Source of the DNA: Haplomitrium mnioides
Taxonomy: Eukaryota; Marchantiophyta; Haplomitriopsida; Calobryales
Reading direction: 5' to 3'
NCBI GenBank assembly: GCA_049999725.1
Contig: JBNGIS010034964.1
Span: 34,559 to 70,989 of the forward strand
DNA length: 36,431 nt
Both the position numbers and the translations under genes were made by a program. This document shows, piece after piece, positions 9,798 through 19,951 of this stretch (the first letter of the stretch is position 1; the number at the start of each line of letters is the position of its first letter). The notes under the pieces are model-generated. The model had not been told where the DNA came from and searched no databases. It saw only the letters and a program-made list of their open reading frames with translations.

Positions 9798-11176
9798 TCA
9801 ATGACGTCCTTGTCATTGCCGCAACTTTCAAATATTTCAATAGCCTCTTGAGCATTCTTAAGATTTGAAGAAGGTTTCCAAGTAACATCATGAAGTGGAT
9901 AGCCTTTCCACAAAACCTTATATTGAACTTGTGGATGTTGCCCTTGCTTGATAACTCTTTTCGCCAAAATACAGTCCACTTCAAATTCTTCATAATCATC
10001 AAGAACAATAGCCGAAGGACAAAGTTGAATACGAATTGGAAAGAAAGATGAACTAGGAACAAAAGGCTTAAGTTTAGAGACATGAAAGATAGGATGAATC
10101 TTCATATGCAAAAGAAGGTCAAGTTTAAAATCAGCAAGAGAATTAACATTAGAAAAAGAGAAAGGACCAATCCAAATAGGATATAACTTATGGACTTGAG
10201 TATCTAAAGAAAATGAGAGAATGTGATTAGATAACATAACTTGGTCACCTAAAATATAAGAGCAATCACGACGATGGCTATCGACATATTTTCTTGCCGA
10301 TTTTGAGCAATAGTAAGATGGTTGCGAGCATCTTGCAAAGAAGAAGATAAATGAGACAAAAAGGTAGAAATACTTGGAAGAAGAAAGAGAAAGCAAGCCA
10401 TTAGAAACAAGAGGATGTTGACCCAAATTAAGAAAGAAAGGAGAAAACCTAGTGCTTGCTTGTTTGGAGTTGTTGTAGGCAAACTCCATAGCTATTAAGA
10501 AACTATCCCAATTGGTATGATGAGAATTGATGAACACTCTAAGCATATCCTCTAAAGTGTGATTAACACTCTCCATTTGCCTATCTATTTGAGGATGAAA
10601 AGCAATAGACATATAGAGTTTGGTGCCTAAAAGTTTGAACAACTCTCGCCAAAACTTTCCAATGAAACGTGGATCTTTGGGCATTCCATGATGACGAAAG
10701 ATAGTTTCGAAGTAAACTTTTGCCAATTATAGAGCATCTATTGTATCCATCGTCGATGCTAAATGAATCTGATTGCTGAGCTTGTCCACAAACACCACAA
10801 TGGTAGTAAACCCACAAGGTGTAGTTGGAAGTGAAGTGACAAGATCCAAACTTACATGTTCCCAACATGTAGTAGGAATTAGTAGTGGTTGAAGAAGTCT
10901 CGCTGGTTTTTGATTTAAAACTTTATTTTGTTGACAACTTTCATACAAACAAACAAAACCACGAACATCTCAAGCCAAGCTAGGCCACCATCAAGTGCAC
11001 TGAAGCAACTGTGTAGTTTTATCTACTCCAAGATGCCTTGAAATGAGAATGTCATGTGCTTCTTGTAAACAAATCATTCGAAGCGTATTATCATATGGAA
11101 CATATATTTGATGGCCTCGATATAGAATGCCAACTCGAATGGAAAAAGAATGATACTCATTATTGTTGACGACCAA
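9794..11176 (-). pseudogene. Gypsy A integrase with C-terminal chromodomain
   Basis: An H-H-C-C type zinc-binding lead (HDILISRHLGVDKTTQLLQ, then YESCQQNK) is followed by the core WEHVSLDLVTSLP (first Asp) and FVDKLSNQIH. Next comes GMPKDPRFIGKFWREL, where the usual SDRDPRF block has lost a few residues and with them the second catalytic Asp context. The region HPQIDRQMESVNHTLEDMLR keeps the Glu. The last 60 residues of the longest frame (10726-9794) contain EFEVDCILAKRV, QYKVLWKGYP and DVTWKPSSNL, a chromodomain that targets integration to modified chromatin. Stops lie near 10727 and 10950. Confidence 0.9.
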
Positions 11177-11760
11177 TTGTGCTTAAACAAGACTAAAAAG
11201 AATATCTTCTTATAGCTTTTGGCAATAACTCTCACTAGTTGCCTCATTCAAATGTAATATACTAATGTTAGTGACCTCTATTGTATTTACTCAATGATAT
11301 GTCTTTCTTGACAATGTATGAAGAATAGTGTGGAACCATCCAAGCTTGTACTCTAACTTGATGTCAAAGAGTTGTGATTGATCCTCCCATCAGTGATGAT
11401 GACTTGTCATATTTTTTAAATGGATTGCTTGTAACAATGGATTGTGATCTATGCGCATGAGCATATGTCTTCCCAAAAGATAGTGTCTCTATACTTTGGT
11501 AGCAAAAACCATTGCCAATTACTCTCAATCCCTTGCAGAGTAATTTCTCTCTATCGCATTTAATCGGCGTGATATGAAGGCAATTAGGTGAAGTCCATCC
11601 TCAAACTCTTGCTGCAAAACTACTCCAATAGCAAAATAAGAAGCATCAAAATCAACTATACAATGTGCCTTTGGATCATATGGCTATAGAATAGAACGTG
11701 AATAGACTACATCTTTTAGTGGTTGAAATGTTGCTTACTCTTTGGCGGCCCATTGAAACT
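11177..11760 (-). pseudogene. Gypsy A RNase H
   Basis: On the minus strand it reads HCIVDFDASYFAIGVVLQQE, LHLIAFISRRLNAIERNYSA, MRIDHNPLLQAIHLKNM and FDIKLEYKLGWFHTI. This is the typical gypsy RNase H order (DASxxAxGAVL, then SRxLxxxExxYS, then DHxPL). Several stops interrupt it. The corresponding segment in gypsy C (31640-32060) is nearly collinear. Confidence 0.85.
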
Positions 11761-12560
11761 TGGCCTCCTTCCTTAGTAGATCTGTAAGTGGTGCAGAAAT
11801 ATGTGTATAATAATAGATGAATCGTCGATAGAAGCTTGCCAATCCTTTGAAGTTTCCAATGTTTGTTGCCTTCTTTGGTGTTGGTCACTCTATAATAGCA
11901 TTGACTTTCTCTTCTTCCATCTTTATACCATCTACAAACACCTAAGCCCTAGGTAAGTAACCTCTTGCATTCAAAATTTGCACTTGGATCTCTTGCAATA
12001 AAACTTCCAATTGCACAAGTTTTGCAAAACTTCTTTGAGATGATTATGATACTCAATTTTGATTTTGCTAAAAATAAGAATGTCATCCAAGAATGCCAAA
12101 TCTAGCTTATCCAATAATCCATAAAAAAATTCGATGTATTTCATCTATGAATATGGCTAGAGCATCAATGAGACCAAATATAAGAACCTTCCACGCAAAA
12201 TATCCATACCTCGTGTGAAAAGTTGTCTTCAGCACATCACTTGGCTTGATAGGAACTTGCTAATAACCACTTCAAAGGTCCAAGTTGAAAAAGAACCACG
12301 CACCATTCAATTGATCCAACAAATCATCAATACATGGTAAGGAATAGGCATTCTTTACAGTTTGCTTGTTCAAACCATGATAATTAATACAAAGACAAAA
12401 TCCACCATCTTTATTTGGTACAAAAAATACCGGTGCTCCTCAAGAAAAAGTAAAATATTGAATGAAATCCTTCTCAAGAATACCCGTCAAGGTCTTGCAA
12501 AGTTCTTCCAACTCTTGTGGTGACAACTTGTATATATGCTGATTATATGGAGTACTTCAT
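11761..12560 (-). pseudogene. Gypsy A reverse transcriptase
   Basis: Translating the minus strand gives GIFCTK-type and [20 protein letters not shown] text, then [32 protein letters not shown] and LDLAFLDDILIFSKIKIEYH (FLDDIL palm box near 12080). CKRSKCKF and EVTYLG follow. The same blocks occur in gypsy B and C. Numerous frameshifts and stops are present. Confidence 0.85.
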
Positions 12561-12849
12561 AGTATCAACTCAATCAGAAAAGACACTCCACAATCATTTG
12601 GTAACCCTTTTGGCAAATCATCCAGAAACACATCTGAAAACTCCTTCAAAATATCATCAATCATTGATATCTGAACATATTTCCCTCCCTCCCTCCTTAT
12701 TCAAGTTCACAATAGGCTTGATCCATATAGTAAAGATATGCAACTCTTTTTCCATCAAAACATTATGCTGAACTAATTCGAGCTTCTTCATGAATGATGT
12801 CAGACACCCTAAAAGAAATTACTTTCCTTGTAAAGTAACTTGAATTTTT

Positions 12850-13210
12850 CGTTTTGCTCAATTAACTTGAGCGGATCAATCTTCAAGCCAAAGCAAGCCC
12901 AAAATAGTGTCATACTATACAGGTGTAATAACAAAATCCAAAGATTCCTCATACTCTTTGCCAATCCTTAGAAGAAATGGCTTGTGAGTAGAATACCTCA
13001 TTTTTTGGCCATTAGCTATAGTCACAAAACTTCTCTTGATAGGCAAAGTTTTAGCTTTGATTTTCTTTGCAAAACGTAATGACATGAAATTCTTAGAACT
13101 TCTACAATCTACCAACATTCTACAAGAATAATCATCAACCATACCATTTAGATGAAACAATATGCTTCTAATTTTTGTCGAGCTTTTCATTCCATTGGAA
13201 CTAATCAATA
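12850..13210 (-). pseudogene. Gypsy A aspartic protease
   Basis: A 97-codon open stretch reads CRMLVDCRSSKNFMSLRFAK, then IKAKTLPIKRSFVTIANGQK, KPFLLRIGKEYEESLDFVI and, after a stop, YDTILGLLWLED. Gypsy proteases carry LxDxGAxxNF near the active site; here VDCRSSKNF has Cys-Arg in place of Ser/Thr-Gly, so it is probably inactive. Gypsy C has the same segment at 29757-29990. Confidence 0.85.
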
Positions 13211-13299
13211 TCTTAGTAAACCACTCAACTATCTTTACTAAGGTCGGTCGTTTCCATAGTGTTCTTCTTCAACAATTGTTGCTTGAACAAGAACGTGTG

Positions 13300-14119
13300 A
13301 TTTTGTTGACGTGGGTAATTTGCAATCATGTAACCAAGTTGTTGACAATGAAAACATCCTCTACTTTAGCGAAGGCGCTCATGCTCCACATCGGCAAGTG
13401 TCACTCTTTGTGTTGCATTAATCTCCATGGGTACAACCTCATTTAGTGGCACACGAACACTTGGTAAAGCTTGTTGTGCTCGTGGCCAAACTTCGGTAAT
13501 TGCTAGCAATGAGTTGTATTATTCAACCATGCACATTTCTTCTTCTAGCTGTGAGACCTTTCTTATTGTCACTTCCATTCTAATGCGAGGCTTCAATCCT
13601 CGAACAAAGCGATCTAAAGCTTCTCTCTTGCTCATACTAGAAATTTGCATAATGATATTCTGAAATTGTGTGACATAGCTTCTTACTGTACCAAGTTGTG
13701 ACTATAAGATTTTGGGCTCTAAATGCTCCAAAGGTGACAAGAGATTGCTTGGTCGAATTGAAGCAACTTATTTGGACTCTTGCCAAGAAGTAGTTGGAGC
13801 AACCATTCCACATTGAGCTTGCTCAATTTGATATCTCTACTAAGTTTTTGCCAATTGACTTGCACCAAATAGAATTCTTCAACCATCCTCTCTTATGTTG
13901 GTAGCCTTAAAATATTGTTTGCAATTGAACAAAAAATTCTCATATACACTAGAAGCCGTCTTCCCATCATATGCTTTTGGTTTGGGAAACCGCACATGAC
14001 TTTCTTCTTCTTGAAAATGTATGTATGCTCTTTCTTATTTGCATTTGAACTTCTAGATAGCAAGAAAGATGTTCAATTTGGTGTTGCATCTCTTGCATCC
14101 TTGCTTCTTGATTCTCCAT
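13300..14119 (-). pseudogene. Gypsy A gag with decayed zinc knuckle
   Basis: A likely start at 14119 opens MENQEARMQEMQHQIEHLS. Further along, translation gives YDGKTASSVYENFLFNCKQY, LGTVRSYVTQFQNIIMQISS and SKREALDRFVRGLKPRIRME, a retrotransposon gag pattern. Near 13310-13366 the text GCFHCQQLGYMIANYPR is a CCHC knuckle in which the last His and Cys have become Tyr and Tyr. Stops and shifts occur throughout. Confidence 0.8.
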
Positions 14120-14130
14120 TCCACCAAAAA

Positions 14131-14151
14131 GAATTGTGGCTCTCATATCAA
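14131..14151 (-). other. Primer-binding site of gypsy A
   Basis: Immediately after the 5' LTR the minus strand reads TTGATATGAGAGCCACAA. It agrees at about nine of eleven bases with GGTATCAGAGC, the complement of the initiator tRNA-Met 3' end used by many plant LTR elements. Confidence 0.75.
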
Positions 14152-14538
14152 TGTAAAAGAACTCAAAGACTAACTTCCAAATAAGTAACACTACAAGATA
14201 ACTCTAATAGAGTTACACAACTCAAGGCCAGTAAGCAAACCAAAGCTAAGAGTGTTAGCCAAAGCCAAGCAACCAAAGAGACAAACCAAATTGAGAGGAA
14301 CTCCAAAATAAGAAGTGGGGCTAAGAAACCTTTCTGTTTATACAATAGAAGAGGGTGTCATCTCTCTTTCTTCACTTACAAGTCACTTCTAATTTCAACC
14401 CTAGCAAGAAACTCTCTACTAAAAGTGACTTCAAAGGCAAGTAATTTTATCTCACCTCTAAAAGTGACTCTCTACCATTTCCTTCACTCCTCTCTATTTT
14501 TTTTATAAATAGCACAACCTTATGCTTGTACTATTACA
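14152..14538 (-). repeat. 5' LTR of gypsy A (387 bp)
   Basis: It is collinear with 9413-9780, with a small extra segment around 14402-14420. It is followed on the plus strand by the target duplication ACCAA. The divergence from its partner, visible as substitutions and indels along the whole length, argues for an old insertion. Confidence 0.93.
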
Positions 14539-14543
14539 ACCAA

Positions 14544-15826
14544 AGAGCAAGAGGCATTTCAACGACTCAAGGATGCAATGTCTTCTTGTCCAATTCTACA
14601 ATTGTACGAACCAAATGCATGTTGTATAGTTGATTTTGATGCCTCTAATTTTGCTATTGGAGCAATGTTGCAATAAGAGTTTGAGGATGAACTTCATCCG
14701 ATTGCCTTTGTGTCACGCTAGCTAAATGCATCGGAGAAAAATCATTCTGCAAGAGATGGAGAGAAATTGGCAATAGTTTATGCTACCAAAGTTTGGAGAC
14801 ATTGTCTTTTAGAAAAGCATGTACTTATGTACATTGATCACAAGCCCTTGCTGTAATCAATTCACTTGAAAAATATGGCAAGTCGTTATCATCGATGAGA
14901 AGCTCAACTAGAGCTCTTTAATATCAAGTTGGAGTACAAGCCAAAAAGGTTCCATACTATTTGTGATTCATTATCAAGAAGACTTGATCACTGTTTAAAT
15001 ACATTGGAGGTTGCAAATATTAGTATATGGTATCTTGATGAAGCAACTAGTGATTGCTTTCGACAAAAGTTACATGGAGATGTCTTCTTTAATCTTGTTA
15101 AAGTACATTTGACAGTCAAAGGTAGCGAGCATCATGCCTTTTTTCATTTAGGATGGTATTCTCTATCATGGCCATGAAATATATATTCTACAAGATGATG
15201 TGCTTTGAATGACCCGTTTATAAGAAGCACTTGATATTCCAATCTCTAAGCATCTTGGGGTAGAAAAAACTATGAAGTTGCTTCAAGATACTTGTTGGTG
15301 GCTAAACCTAGCTTGAGATGTTCATGATCTTGTTCATTCTTGTGAGATTTGTCAACAAAACAAGGCTTCAAATCAAAAACCAGTTGGTCTTCTTCAACCA
15401 TTACCAATTCCTATTGCTCGGTGGGAACATGTAAGTTTAGATCTTGTCACTTCGCTTCCAACCATGCCTTGTGGGTTTATTGCCATTGTAGTGTCTCTAG
15501 ACAAGCTAAGCATACAAATTCATCTAGAATCGACAGTGGATACGATGGATGCTCCACAATTCACAAAGATTTACTTTGATACAGTCTTTCGATATCATAG
15601 CATACCAAAGGTATCTGATAGAGATCCACGATTCGCTGGAAAGTTTTGGCTAGAGCTGTTCACTCTTTTGGGTACCAAACTCTCTATGTCTATTGCCTAT
15701 CATGCTCAAACAGATGAGCAAACAGAGCACACTAATCGCATTATGGAGGATATGCTTTGTGCGCTCATCAATATTCATCATACCGATTGGGATAGTTTCT
15801 TACCACTTGTGGAGTTACCACACATG
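14544..15826 (+). pseudogene. Gypsy B pol continued: RNase H and integrase, 3'-truncated
   Basis: It resumes exactly after gypsy A with QEAFQRLKDAMSSCPILQ, then CIVDFDASNFAIGAMLQ, LHPIAFVSR, EKLAIVYATKVWRHCLLEKH and FNIKLEYKPKRFHTICDSLS. The integrase lead ICQQNKASNQKPVGLLQP follows, then WEHVSLDLVTSLPTMPCGF, SDRDPRFAGKFWLELF (second Asp block intact) and AQTDEQTEHTNRIMEDML (Glu block). It stops at about 15826 in DWDSFLPLVEL, where ParB-MTase element sequence takes over. No 3' LTR is present. Stops and frameshifts are scattered. Confidence 0.9.
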
Positions 15827-15960
15827 GACTAGGGAGTCCATGCAAGCATGGACTGTCTAGTTCTTGCTCACATGGAGTCCCAAGTCCATGCTTGAAAGAA
15901 CTCGCTGGTTGGAGGGTTTTGACTCCCTAGGCAATGCGTGCATATACTCCCTAGTTTTTT
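15827..15960 (+). repeat. Palindromic-core minisatellite in copy 2 intron 1
   Basis: The short degenerate units are built on GGAGTCCATGCAAGCATGGAC. They match the intron-1 array of the minus copy (27985-28205), which uses the same GAGTCC spacer word. Position relative to the exon is the same in both copies. Confidence 0.65.
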
Positions 15961-16640
15961 TTAATTGAGACTGAATGTTTAGTATATTTTTACTCGTTTT
16001 AAACACTGAGAGACTTTTTTGTTTGACATATTTGATCCCTTTTTATTTTGTTTTTTAGTTCACTTAATTTTTGGTGGACTTCGTGGATGCCTACCCAGAC
16101 TGGAAGTGCGTTGAAAGAGATCTCATCAAGATGGCCATACAACTAAAACTGTTGAAGCTCAAGTAGGGCATCTACATTCAGTAGCTAGTGCCGCTTCCAA
16201 GCACTGCCACAATGTTAGCGACAACAACAACATGACCATCAGCTGCCAAGAAGAGAAAGGCAATGGAACCAGTTGAGGCTCCAAAAAAGAAGAAACTTGG
16301 CATCTTAAAGAAGAAGCATGTTCCAGCTCCAATTATTGAAATGGAGCTGGCACCCTCCCCATCTCCCTCAAGGTCATCTTTTGCGGCCTCTTGGTCTTCA
16401 ACTCCAAGTAGTTCAGAGGAGGAAGTAGAGCCGGAGCTTGTGCAAGCTCTAGTATCAAGATCAAAAAGACAATCATACAAGGGGCTGCAAACCTTTAAAG
16501 AACGTGAGCATGTGGACCCTCACACAGTGTTTGAGGAGGATAAAAATGAGTTTGAAATCTAGCAGTGCAAAGTCCGAAAGGAAACCATTATGACTCGGTT
16601 CGAGAATTTGAACCTTCTAAAACCTGGAGTGGAAAATTAG
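15827..16640 (+). pseudogene. ParB-MTase element copy 2: intron-1 remnant and exon 2 fragment with NLS-like segment
   Basis: An intron remnant with a palindromic minisatellite (15827-15960) ends TTTTTTAG, followed by exon text FT*FLVDFVDAYPDWKCVERD and LIKMAIQLKLLKLK. The minus-strand copy has FTQFLMDYVDGYKNVKHVER and LIKLAIHIKILNLKQG-type text in the same place. Next comes a basic cluster KKRKAMEPVEAPKKKKLGI and KKKH, then Ser/Glu-rich text, then SKRQSYKGLQTFKEREHVDP, conserved in the other copy as RQSYKGLRTFQEREQVDP. The basic cluster looks like a bipartite nuclear localisation signal. Homology ends near 16640, before the ParB-like domain. It is a fragment with four stops. Confidence 0.75.
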
Positions 16641-16969
16641 AGGCCATGTCGCAACATTCCATGTAGTTTTCTATTTTTAGACATTTTGAGTTTTTTTGTC
16701 TTTTTTTGCTTAAGTATATAGGGCCATGTACTCTCATCGAAAGGCTATCTTTCAATGTCTCTATTTTGTTTATGAACCAAGCAGAGAGTTGAGGTATTGC
16801 AGTTCTTGGAGAAGCGTGGATTTCTTGTGAGAAAAGGTGAGCTAGTTCTAATATCGAAAGATCAACACAACACTTTGGAGTTTCTTCAAGAAGGTCTCAC
16901 TAAAGAAAAGTACATCAAAAGATCTCAAATTTCTCTATGGAGCATCCATGGTATCTTCAATTGCAAGTG
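16641..16969 (+). other. Unassigned stretch with a coding-like segment (16787-16969)
   Basis: Starting at 16787 a stop-free run of about 60 codons reads RVEVLQFLEKRGFLVRKGEL and, further on, KDQHNTLEFLQEGLTKEKYI, ending at a TGA. Composition is mixed and charged, unlike a random AT-rich frame. It lies between the copy 2 fragment and the long leader. It could be a further exon of the ParB-MTase element or an unrelated fragment. I do not recognise it. Confidence 0.3.
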
Positions 16970-19951
16970 AGAAATTGGATCAAAAGATTTGATAGCATCC
17001 GTGGTATCTCAGAGTGCTGAAGATTTGTGGAAGAGATTCTGATGGCGATTGCTAGTTGTTGCTGAAGATTCATGAAGAAGCTAAAAAAAAATTTGAAAAA
17101 AATTGCTCCAAAATTTCTAGTGTGTTTGATTTTGGTTGCTACATTCCACATGGAGAAAGCTCAAATCTGAATTGGAGATTCATGGAAGAGATGTGGAGCA
17201 GCGCAAATTGAAAACTTCAACATTGTGAAGAGTTTGAGATTTCAAAAATCAAGGGTTCTTCGAGCAGCATTTTTAAGGAGGTTTTCTTGGTCTTATTTCT
17301 TCATCAAGAGAAAAAATAAATTAAATTATATTGTGGGTTTTCTTGCTGGTTGCTCAAAATTTGTCGCAGAATAGCACTGGTGAACAAGATCAATCAAAAG
17401 AGGTCTGGATTGATCTGCTTTCGTTTTAGGGATTGATATCCAAGGTATTTTTTGTCAAAGGAGAGTAATCAAAGAAGTCGTCGAGCTGTTCTCTTCGAAT
17501 TGCAGCTCTGCCATTCTTATGTGCAACACATATATTGNNNNNNNNNNNNNNNNNNNNNNNNNNNNNNNNNNNNNNNNNNNNNNNNNNNNNNNNNNNNNNN
17601 NNNNNNNNNNNNNNNNNNNNNNNNNNNNNNNNNNNNNGTGTTGAGGTGAAGTTGCTGAAGTAAGTAGCAATTGTGGGGCGATTTTTCTAGAGTGGGAGGA
17701 TTCAATCGACTTCTCGAGCAGAGAATTTGCAGAAGCGACTTTGTTTGAGCAACGAACCTATTTTTTTGTATGCAAATTCTTCATCGAGCAGAGGTGTTCA
17801 TGGATTAGGTGTCGAGCAGAGATTTTGCGGCTTCTCTTGCTACTCAAAACCTGTGTAAGGATTAGTAGAAGAATACTTCATCAAGAAAAAGGAGAAATGT
17901 TGTTTAGGGATTCTTGATTTTTCTTCTTACTGCTCTAGTTTTGTCAAGTAGCGTTCGGGTGTTGAGCAAGGATTTCGCGACTTCCCTTGTTGCTGAGCCT
18001 CAACAATATCAAGATTTCCACTGAACAGCTTCGCTTCAAGGAAGAGTTTGAAAGGGAGTTCGAGCAGCAATCAAGGGGCAAATTGCAGCAAATTTCAAGG
18101 ATTCGATCCTTGCAGGGTCACATTGAGTTGCGAGCATTGAGCATCAAGAAAAGGCCAAGGCAGGGGTTTCAGTGAGTTGACCTTCATCGAGCAACCTTGC
18201 GGCCCAAAATTCGCAGCACACAAGCTGCCATTTTGAAAGGATTCTCAACAACTTTGCGGTTCAGTTTGTTCTTTGATTTTAGAGATTTGCAAATATGGCA
18301 TATGCGGTTTGAGCAGATTTTGTATGCATGATCTGTTCGAGTAGAAGAACATTTTGTCGAGCTATTGAAGGTGAGATTTCTACAACATTGATCGGATTTC
18401 GTTCAACGATTTTTGTCAAACAGAGAAAATTGTTGGAGGATTGAGGCTGGTTCTTCGTTGAGCAGGGTTTTCTCGAGCCAGAGGTTGTCCAAGGAGAAAT
18501 TGTTGTTGAGCACTCATTATTATCATGGCTGGTTCTTCTGGCTTTGGAGGGTGGTCAACAACACTTGTCGCAAGTTCAAACTGAAAGCTTTGAAACCAAG
18601 CTTCTTCCAATCCTCTGAATCGCACAGTTTGGGTGCTTTCCCTTGTTTTGTGGCTGTGTGAGTAAGAGGAATTCGTTGTTGCGAGGCAGGTTCTAAGGGT
18701 CCCTACATGCATGCTTTCGTCACCACAAAGCAATCAAGGCCAGTAATCTTATAGAGACAATTGTGTTGTCAAGCTAGGAATTTTCAAGGTTGACTGTAGC
18801 TCTGGTGGAGAATCGTAAGCAGGTAATATTTAGTTCTGGTCACATAGTTGATTGGCTAGCAGGGCCAGTGGAACTTGTAGTTGTTGGGTCACAAACCGCA
18901 AGATCAACTACGATAGGCTTGTTTTGATTTGCTGCAGTTATCAACATCAATCTTGCAGTGGTTAACATCCTTCCTGCTCTTGCATCAATCAAGCAGTAGT
19001 AGGGAAGACACCCATGCACCTTATGATTTTGTAGAGCTGCTGAAAATAGAGGATTTTGTAACAGCGGTAAAGTTGCTAAGAATTTATGAGCTGTAGATAT
19101 TTTTGAAAGAGCATTCAGATCAGAGGGATTTATTCACAGCCTAGCTCTGATCAGAGAAAGCTAAGATTTGACAAAGGATAGGGAAGAGTGAAAACAAAGC
19201 AAAATCCTTGTGTTCGTAATTAGCAAGTTACAAAGTGGATGCTCGATTTTGGCACAAATCAAGAAGAATCCCCTTGAGAGAACAAAGTTGCAGAGAATAT
19301 TGCAAAGGGGAGTGTGTTGTTCTCGGTTAACAAGATAGCCTCTTGGCTCACTCGAAAGAGGGCTATTTTACAAGTGGTGATTCATAAGAGGGGTAATTGA
19401 AGACTAATCAAACTAAAAACAGAATTTTTAGAAAAATAATAATAATAATAATAATTTTCTAAATTCAGAGAGGCTCAACCAGACCGTCCAGTGGTGCAAG
19501 GGTGGTAGGAGTCACCAGCACCTTTCCAAGGCGTAGGTTATGGAAAGGCGTAGGTTATCTAGAAGCCCATATTTTTGCTTTAGTGAAACCGAAAAATCTG
19601 AACACCTATTTGCAAGAAATCAAAGATTGGTTTGCAATGCTCAAGAGAAGAGCGCCAATTTTTTTTTTTGATTTGTTGTCAACTTTGCTCCTAGGTTGAG
19701 AAGAAAACCAATCAAGTAGGATTGGCAAGCAAGGTGTACCCTATCTAGAGGAGAAAGAAAGGTCACTTGTGCTTATTTACACATTTCAACCAACTTGTGG
19801 GCAAGTGGTTGGGTGGCAATAGTATAGCCTGTGAGTTGTAAGTGAGTTCAGTTGAGCAAAGGTGAACATGGAGCTAGAGGGTGGAAGGTTGCAGTATGAT
19901 ATCACTTGCAGTGGCATCTTGTTTTGACCTGCGGTAAGAGCAACTCAGTAG
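16970..19951 (+). other. Long noncoding 5' region (LTR and/or leader) of the C5-MTase gypsy-like element
   Basis: No protein domain is seen over 3 kb. The words TCGAGCAG, GAGCAG and TTGAGCA recur at irregular spacing (17261, 17714, 17784, 17812, 18061, 18187, 18310, 18449, 18474 and others), so it is not random sequence. An AAT microsatellite lies at about 19437-19456. A 16-bp tandem duplication (AAGGCGTAGGTTATGG) lies at about 19528-19559. It leads into gag at 19952. No LTR ends or second LTR were located; the assembly gap prevents closing this. Confidence 0.45.
17538..17637. other. Assembly gap (100 N)
   Basis: Exactly 100 N characters, the conventional size for a gap of unknown length. 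Frames running through it are meaningless. Confidence 1.

Larger units (their letters stand above)
9413..14538 (-). mobile_element. Gypsy A: complete but degenerate Ty3/gypsy chromovirus
   Basis: This 5.1-kb element on the minus strand has two LTRs (14152-14538 and 9413-9780), both with TGTAA...TTACA ends. It is flanked by the 5-bp duplication ACCAA (9408-9412 and 14539-14543). The order in its own direction is 5' LTR, tRNA-Met-like primer site, gag, protease, RT, RNase H, integrase, chromodomain, polypurine tract, 3' LTR. Integrase after RNase H plus a C-terminal chromodomain defines a chromovirus. Every domain has stops, so it is dead. It sits inside gypsy B, a member of the same family. 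Confidence 0.94.

Noticed and set aside
9745-10083. Overlapping minus-strand frame rich in Leu/Phe, possibly a membrane protein
   Set aside because: It is the shifted frame of the gypsy A integrase C-terminus and chromodomain.
17452-17705. Open frames across 17538-17637
   Set aside because: They run through 100 N and are meaningless.
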